Shown piece after piece: positions 58,624 to 64,000 of a stretch of 64,000 nucleotides of DNA (positions are counted from its first letter, which is position 1; each line of letters begins with the position of its first letter). Source of the DNA: Formicarius rufipectus. Its lineage: Eukaryota; Chordata; Aves; Passeriformes; Formicariidae. Below the pieces are notes generated by a model, which made no database searches, had not been told where the DNA came from, and saw only the letters and a list, made by a program, of their open reading frames with translations. The position numbers and the translations under genes are program-made. The stretch covers positions 226 through 64,225 of the forward strand of contig VXAU01001848.1 of the NCBI GenBank assembly GCA_013399695.1. Direction: 5' to 3'.

Positions 58624-58686
58624 GGCAGTGGCCGAGGGAGGGAGGGCAGTGGCCGGGGGAGGGAGGGCAGTGGCCGGGAGAGGGAG
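58624..58686. repeat. 21-bp tandem repeat (3 copies), probable 5' UTR
   Basis: GGCAGTGGCCG starts at 58624, 58645 and 58666, each followed by a G/A-rich remainder; a partial fourth unit starts at 58687. It lies 70-130 bases before the start codon, so it is probably transcribed in the 5' untranslated region. Confidence 0.93.
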
Positions 58687-58752
58687 GGCATCTCCCGCCC
58701 GCCCCGCCGGGATTGAGCGCCGGGAGCCGCGGCGGGACGGCCGGGAAGCACC

Positions 58753-58798
58753 ATGCGGGTTCCGAGGCTGCTGCCGCTGCTCCCGCTGCTGCTGCTCG
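58753..58798 (+). CDS. First coding exon (signal peptide) of an unidentified secreted or membrane protein
   Basis: The start codon at 58753 lies in a good Kozak setting (AGCACCATGC). The 15 full codons encode MRVPRLLPLLPLLLL, a short basic start and a Leu/Pro-rich hydrophobic core typical of a cleavable signal peptide or signal anchor. A consensus splice donor (G then GTAAGT) begins at 58799, leaving one base of the next codon, so the intron is phase 1, the usual class after signal-peptide exons of extracellular-domain genes. The exon lies within a CpG island and is preceded by GC boxes. Reading on past the donor gives 79 codons, but this is intron. No second exon is recognised before the window ends, so the first intron would exceed 5 kb. 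The signal peptide is too generic to name the gene. Confidence 0.75.
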
Positions 58799-61199
58799 GT
58801 AAGTGCCTCCTCCCTGCCCGCTTTCTGCCTTCCCCACCTTCAGGCATCCCTGCCCGCCTGGCCTCCCTCCGTTTTTCCCGTCACTGTCGGCGAGTTTGGC
58901 AGAAAGGTGGGAAGAACGAGCCGGGATGGGGTGGGGGGAATGCTGAGCGCCCACCCGCCTCCTGGATCCGCCTTGTCGCCCCGCTTGTCTGAACCCCGAG
59001 CACATCCAACCCTCCGCGGCAGCACAACTTGGGGCGCAGGAGCCGCAGTGCTGGTTCGTTCTGCAGCGGGATGAGCCAAGCCCGCCGCGCTTCCCTCCCG
59101 CATCCCGCTTCCAAAGCCCCTGCCCGAGCGTTTGGAATGTGGGGAGAGCGATGTTTTGGGGTCCTACCGAAGGAAAGGGGGACCTTTGGGTTTGGCTTGG
59201 TGCGTTCTTGCAGTCGTCCAGCGCGCCAGGTGCGGCGCGTATCGAGCATGAGCCATCAGCCCTCATCGTGGAGATGGCGTGGGAAAAGAAGAGAGGGGGG
59301 GACGGGACAGCAATTCCCTGGTGGAAGTTGATGCAGGACTTGGAAAAGGTTAAACTGGAGACCCTTGGCTGCGGGGAACTGTGGAACTGCACGGGATGTG
59401 TCGTGCCAGGGAGGTTTGGGAGGGGAAGCAGTGCCAGTGACGGTGTTGGGATTCAGGGTGAGATGGGTGGCAGGTTTGGGTCCTTGGTGGGCTGTTTTGC
59501 TGGAGGGGTGGCCGAAAATCCACGTGGAAAAGTAGCGGGGAAAGGAAATGCACTCATTCTTTGGAAAGGGAGTTAAGCTAGGGAAGAGTGGGGTATTTTT
59601 TCCCTGTAATCGGGGAAGACAAGGCAGGTGAAAAATTAAATTAAATAAAATATAAAATAAAATGAGAAGGTGAAATCTTGCTCTGACTCCTGCCTCCCAA
59701 CAGAGCCTCTGCTGAGCTCATTGTGCCTTTATTGAAGGTAACAAAAGGAGGCTGCGGAGGTAAAAGCACAAGTGGAGCCAGGGCCCTGGGGATTTAACTC
59801 TGGGGGGAATTCCCAGAGGTCTGGCTGAAATCTCCTCCTGCCTGGTTTTCCTCCTGTTTCTCTCGTGGAACTCACGGTGCCAGGCTCTGGTGGGTGAGGA
59901 GGTGTGAACCCTAATCTCTCTCTGCTGCCAGTGTGGGCTTTCAAAGAGATTTCTCTTCCCAATAAAACTCAGGAAGCCTGAGTGTCATTAATATTGCCAT
60001 AGAGCTGTTAATGCACTTGTTCTTGTGCTGGCCAGGATTTAGCTGAGTTTTAGCTGACTTTGCCTTCTCAGAAGGTTTTGGTTTGTTTTTCAGAAAGGGG
60101 CAAGAAATACTCTGGGATGGGGACTAAAGAGGCTTTTAGTGGGAGGATGGTGGAGGGACCTGTTTCTGTAACACTCTCAAGTGATCCTGTTACAACTTTT
60201 CTCAGAAATTAATTGATTAAACCCTTCAAAATAGTGTTTTCTGCCATTCGTGGCAGTCCTTAAGTTTTGAAATAAGCTCCTTAGAGATGCTTTTATGTTG
60301 CTCCCTGGGTTATTTGCACCAGGATTTTCTTCCTTTGGGGCCAAAAGAGGCATCCCTGTTTATTGAGTGTTTGTGCTCAGAGTCCCAGCATTGCTTAACT
60401 CCAAGGCTTGTATCTCTGCAATCATCTGAGTTATTCAAAGCTTAAAATTTAATTTCCCTCCCCCCCTCCTTAAATGGGAAGAAATTGAGTTCATAAGAGT
60501 AACTGCAAGATTTTGGGTATCTTAAGAAATAGCAACTGGAGTTGAACCCGCATGATCTGCTCTCTTTAGATTGAATGTGAAATGGGTGGGTGAGTGGGAA
60601 GTTGGGATTTTGGAGCGTGTTTTTGGAAGGTGCCAATCTCTGTCCATGGGGCAGAGCAGAAAGAGCGCAGAGTTGCTGGACGTTTTAAAAGCAGCTCTTT
60701 TGGGTACAGCCGTTTTGTTAGAAATACAAACTTCCAGGCTTGTATCACCTGCAGCCTCTGATCCTGCAGAGGTTCCCCCTTATTTCCCTGCTTAAATCTG
60801 AATAAAATCAGCCTCAGCCAAGGCACAGCCAGTGTGTATAAGGGGTGCAGCAAAAGCAGCATCAAGCAAATAGCACCTTTAAATTCAACCAGCCAGCGAG
60901 TGGCTCAGTCACCCCTTAGTGTCTTCACGGGATATTTGATTTTATTTACTCCTTCCCCATACTGCAGCTCATATTCCCACAGGGGGTCTGATAACAGCAT
61001 TGCATCAGGAAGGGAAAAACAATTCTTTTTATTCACAGAGGATTCAAAAGAGCCCCAGCTCAAACCTGTCCTGAGGGCAGAGAAGGGCAGGAAGGGGTTT
61101 TAGCGAAGATCAACCCTTTGCAAAGCAAACCCACAGATTGATGGGTTTTTAATCCTTGTTGCCAAAACATCACTTCCCATTCCCAAAGCTGGGCCAGCT

Positions 61200-61233
61200 C
61201 CCTGGTACTGGGAGTTCCCTGGTACTGGGAGTT
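61200..61233. repeat. 17-bp tandem duplication
   Basis: CCCTGGTACTGGGAGTT occurs twice in immediate succession. Confidence 0.97.
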
Positions 61234-62326
61234 CATGTTTGTTGAAGACAAGCTGTCAAAGCTGTGCATTAAAAAAAAAATCCCAAACATTTTATCCCTT
61301 GAATACTAATCCTGGAGAGGCAGGAGGAGGCAATTTGGTGCCATGTCTCCAGGAGGAGAAAAAAAATGCTTAACCCGAGGGTTTTAGAACCAGCAGTGAC
61401 ACAGAGTCTCTTCTTAATATTTTTGCTGTTGGAGGAACTTGGGTAAGATTTTTGCAACCTTTTTACAGGCTGTTTTAGCAGCTGAGTGGCTTCGATTCCC
61501 CCTTGGCAAAGCAGATACAGTAACAGTGCCCCCCGGGGTCTGTTTGGGAGGCTTAATTAAAGAATTGTTTGTAAATCACTTGAAGATCCTTGGATGAAAG
61601 GACCTGGAACCGTGCAATATCCTGATTTAATTCCAGAGAGTTGCTCTAAAGGTTTATGATGAGGAGGCTGGTGATCATTCATGTTGGTGGTGACGGGAGA
61701 GCAGCTGGAAATACCTGCTCTCAGCATTTACACCGAGGCTGGGGTTGCACTTTGGTATTATTTACCTTATAAATCATGTAATTTTGCTCCCCTTCTGCCC
61801 CCTCTAAAAGGTCTAAGCCTGTCAACAGGAGTTCTGGGGTATCTGGGAGCTCAGGCCATGGGGAGAGATGGAGGTTGGTTATAGGATCCCTCTGGCTGTG
61901 CTGTACCCTTTGAGAGAAGAGACGAGCTGTTGGGGTTTAGAAACCCTAAATTTTGCCCCCCTCCTCTGTGATGCTGTTCTGGGTGACCCCTTTGCCCTGT
62001 CCGCAGGGACCCACCACAGCACCCAGAGCCCTCTGATGCTCTGCAGGGCTGGGGAGGGTGGACCAAATGGGGTTTCATCCTTAATTTACAAGGTGATGCT
62101 CTGTGGAGGTGAGACCCTGCTGTGACATCCAGCTGAGCTGCTCTGTGCTATAGGCGTTCAAGCCTCAAGCCCAGGTGCCTTTAGCTTCACATCCAGGTGG
62201 TCCAGGCAGTAGCAGGACCAAACAGGTAGCAGATCCATCCCTGGATGAACAGAAATTCCTCCCTCCCTCCCCACTGCTGAGCTGGTGGGGAGTGGCACAG
62301 ACAGAAACATGCAGGCTGTGAGCCCG

Positions 62327-62380
62327 AGTCTCCACCTCACCCCAAGTCTCCACCTCACCCCAAGTCTCCACCTCACCCCC
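62327..62380. repeat. 18-bp tandem repeat (3 copies)
   Basis: AGTCTCCACCTCACCCCA starts at 62327, 62345 and 62363 with almost no variation. The antisense frame reads a repeated hexapeptide, which is a consequence of the repeat. Confidence 0.97.
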
Positions 62381-63531
62381 AGTCCTTCTCCCAGCCCAAC
62401 AGCACTCTTGTATGACCAACAACCCCCCTCAGCTCCAAGGGCTGAACACCATGAGGGGGTTTGAACTTTGCAGGAATCTGGGTGGCCCGGTTTGGTCCAT
62501 TCCCCGTGTGCAGGCACGTGAAATGTCACCAGCCCTCTGAGGAGATTTCCCAGGCTCCTGCCAACTTCCTTGTCCAAAACCTGTTTACGTGCTCAGCTTC
62601 TTCCATAACTGGCCCATCTCCACCTAAGGATGTTGTTTCTGAATTCTTGCAATGCCTGCCCTTTCCTTCACAGAGAGCAAACCTTGCTTTCCTTTTTTTT
62701 TCCTTCCCACTCTGCAATGCGCAGTCATCTGGCATTTGTTGTCCTCCAGCTACCTGTGCTCTGTCCACCCACCACCACCACCACCCCCAGGGCTTTGCTG
62801 AACACTCCACGCTGCAGAGAGTTGGAGTTGCCAAACAAATCCCCCAAGTCTTCCTCTTGCAGCTGGTGAGGCAGCCAAGGCTCGAGCCTGATGCTGCATG
62901 GGGGTCTTGCAGGTCCTGCTGCGTGGTGGGGTTTGGGGATGTGCCATCCACCTCCCCCCAAACCCTCTCTGTCTGCCACTGGGGCTTAACCAAAAAAACA
63001 CAAATATCCCTGTTTTCTTCCTTGAACTGCCTGGTGTGATGGTGTCCACAACCCAGACTGAGGGTGCTTTCTGCTGTTGCTTTGTTATTTTGGGGGTTGG
63101 TTTTGTCTGAGCTTCATTTGTGGCTCTCATTGTGCCTTTGCTGCAGAGCTGGGCTGAAGCCTTGTGGTGTTCTGCTCTGGAGATCCTTAAGGAATGCACA
63201 GGTCCACTTAAAACTGGGCAGAGGCAGGAGGGATGTGCTCTGCTTGTATCACAGCTCCCATTTAGAGGTGCCAAAGCATCAGGACTATCCCCAAATATTT
63301 TTCTGCTAAACAACCCTGTCTGGGAAGAAAAATATGATCTTCCTTGTTACTGTACCAAAACCTGTGTGATATGGTATGAACTGAAGAGCTGAGATGCTGT
63401 TCCAAGGACTGACTGTGACAGAGTTTGTGTCTGTTTTTGCTGTGTTTGCTTAACCTGTGTGCTGTTTGGTGGACAGTGCTCAGGGATGGGGAGTTCCTCC
63501 CAGCTGGGGCTGCTGCACTACAAAGAGCATC

Positions 63532-63661
63532 GAGGAGTGTTCAAAACACATGTAGATGTGGTGCTGAAGGACCTGGTTTGGTGGTGGACCTGGCAGTGCT
63601 GGGCCCATGGTTGGATTCAATGACTTTAAGGCCTCTTTTCCAGCCTTCATGATTCCATGGA
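63532..63661 (+). mobile_element. CR1 LINE tail fragment
   Basis: AGGAGTGTTCAAAACACATG, AGATGTGGTGCTGAAGGACC, GGTTGGATTCAATGACTTTA and a CATGATTCCATGG tail. Same tail type as 12105-12353. Confidence 0.93.
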
Positions 63662-63970
63662 GTCCTGGTGGAGAGGGGGCTGCAGTGCAGCAGCAGCTTT
63701 GCATGGCCAGAAGCAACCTCACAATGCTGCAAAGGCAGAAGGCACGAGCCACAGTGAGAGGGATTTTGTCATGACACCCAGTACATCTGGAGCTGGACCT
63801 GTGCTGTGATCCAGGAGGAGATGGTGGCTTTGCACTGCTTGTCTCTACCCCTTTTCAATGTGGCCATCTGGGGCCACCTGATGCAGTGGTGTTTTCTTCA
63901 GGGTGGACTTTCAGGTGATGAGTATCAGTGTCCTCACCTTCTTCCACAGCCAAGGGAGAGGGATGGGTTC

Positions 63971-64000
63971 ATCACAGAATCAAAGGATGGTTTGGGTTAG
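63971..64000 (-). mobile_element. CR1 LINE tail, cut by the window edge
   Basis: ATCACAGAATCAAAGGATGG followed by TTTGGGTTAG is the start of a reverse-orientation CR1 tail. The rest lies beyond the window. Confidence 0.85.

Larger units (their letters stand above)
58500..59130. promoter_or_regulatory. CpG island with GC boxes (promoter of the signal-peptide gene)
   Basis: Dense CpG from just after the minisatellite into the first intron. Sp1-type GC boxes GGGGGCGG and GGGGGCGGG lie near 58519-58539, about 215-235 bases before the start codon. No TATA box is evident, in keeping with a CpG-island promoter. The exact transcription start cannot be read from sequence. Confidence 0.8.
58799..63531 (+). 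other. Probable first intron of the signal-peptide gene, start
   Basis: GC-rich for the first ~350 bases (CpG island), then ordinary composition. No recognisable CR1 until 63532. It holds two small tandem repeats (61200-61233 and 62327-62380) and an A run at about 61270. An antisense 348-codon frame (58346-59392) crosses the N gap and the CpG island and is not credible as a gene. Confidence 0.55.

Noticed and set aside
58346..59392. 348-codon minus-strand open frame, the longest in the window
   Set aside because: It crosses the N gap, the minisatellite and the CpG island, where GC content suppresses stop codons. The real exon is on the other strand.
62158..62577. Minus-strand frame with a repeated hexapeptide
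   Set aside because: The repeat is the 18-bp DNA triplicate, and no other coding sign is present.
1..64000. CRISPR arrays, tRNA, rRNA or bacterial-type systems
   Set aside because: None seen. Tandem repeats here lack unique spacers of constant length, and the CR1 content shows a vertebrate (bird) genome.

Overview
The window looks like nuclear DNA of a bird, probably a songbird. The main reason is that it carries more than thirty fragments of CR1, the dominant bird LINE retrotransposon. Most are short 3' ends truncated at the 5' side, on both strands and of several tail types, as expected for bird CR1. There are no bacterial-type operons, no tRNA or rRNA genes and no CRISPR array that I can see. 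Almost all open frames are chance frames, and many are translations of CR1 3' untranslated DNA.

Layout. 1-46.4 kb is a gene-poor, CR1-rich stretch with microsatellites, one duplicated segment (1-372 and 3690-4053), a CR1 inserted into another CR1 (33.8-34.3 kb), three much older CR1-like pieces (29.8-31.3, 31.8-32.4 and 45.4-45.8 kb) and a possible degraded LTR edge near 38.5 kb. At 43.05-44.56 kb there is an unusually CpG-rich, repeat-free block with transcription-factor-like motifs, which is a candidate enhancer or orphan CpG island. From 46.4 to 57.4 kb the DNA is mostly unique, with one recognisable CR1. At 57.43-58.5 kb lies a strand-asymmetric, C/A-rich degenerate repeat that grades into a minisatellite interrupted by an assembly gap. 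A CpG island with GC boxes follows directly, and then the only convincing coding exon: a start codon at 58753, a signal peptide and a consensus splice donor at 58799. The rest of the window (58.8-64 kb) would be the first intron of that gene.

Interpretation. The window is best read as the intergenic upstream flank, promoter, first exon and beginning of the first intron of one plus-strand gene for a secreted or membrane protein. The rest of the gene lies beyond the right edge, and the signal peptide alone does not identify it. Family calls for repeats rest on recognised consensus sequence from memory, without any database search; boundaries are accurate to roughly 5-20 bases. Two runs of N (24221-24251 and 58371-58428) mark assembly gaps inside tandem repeats.
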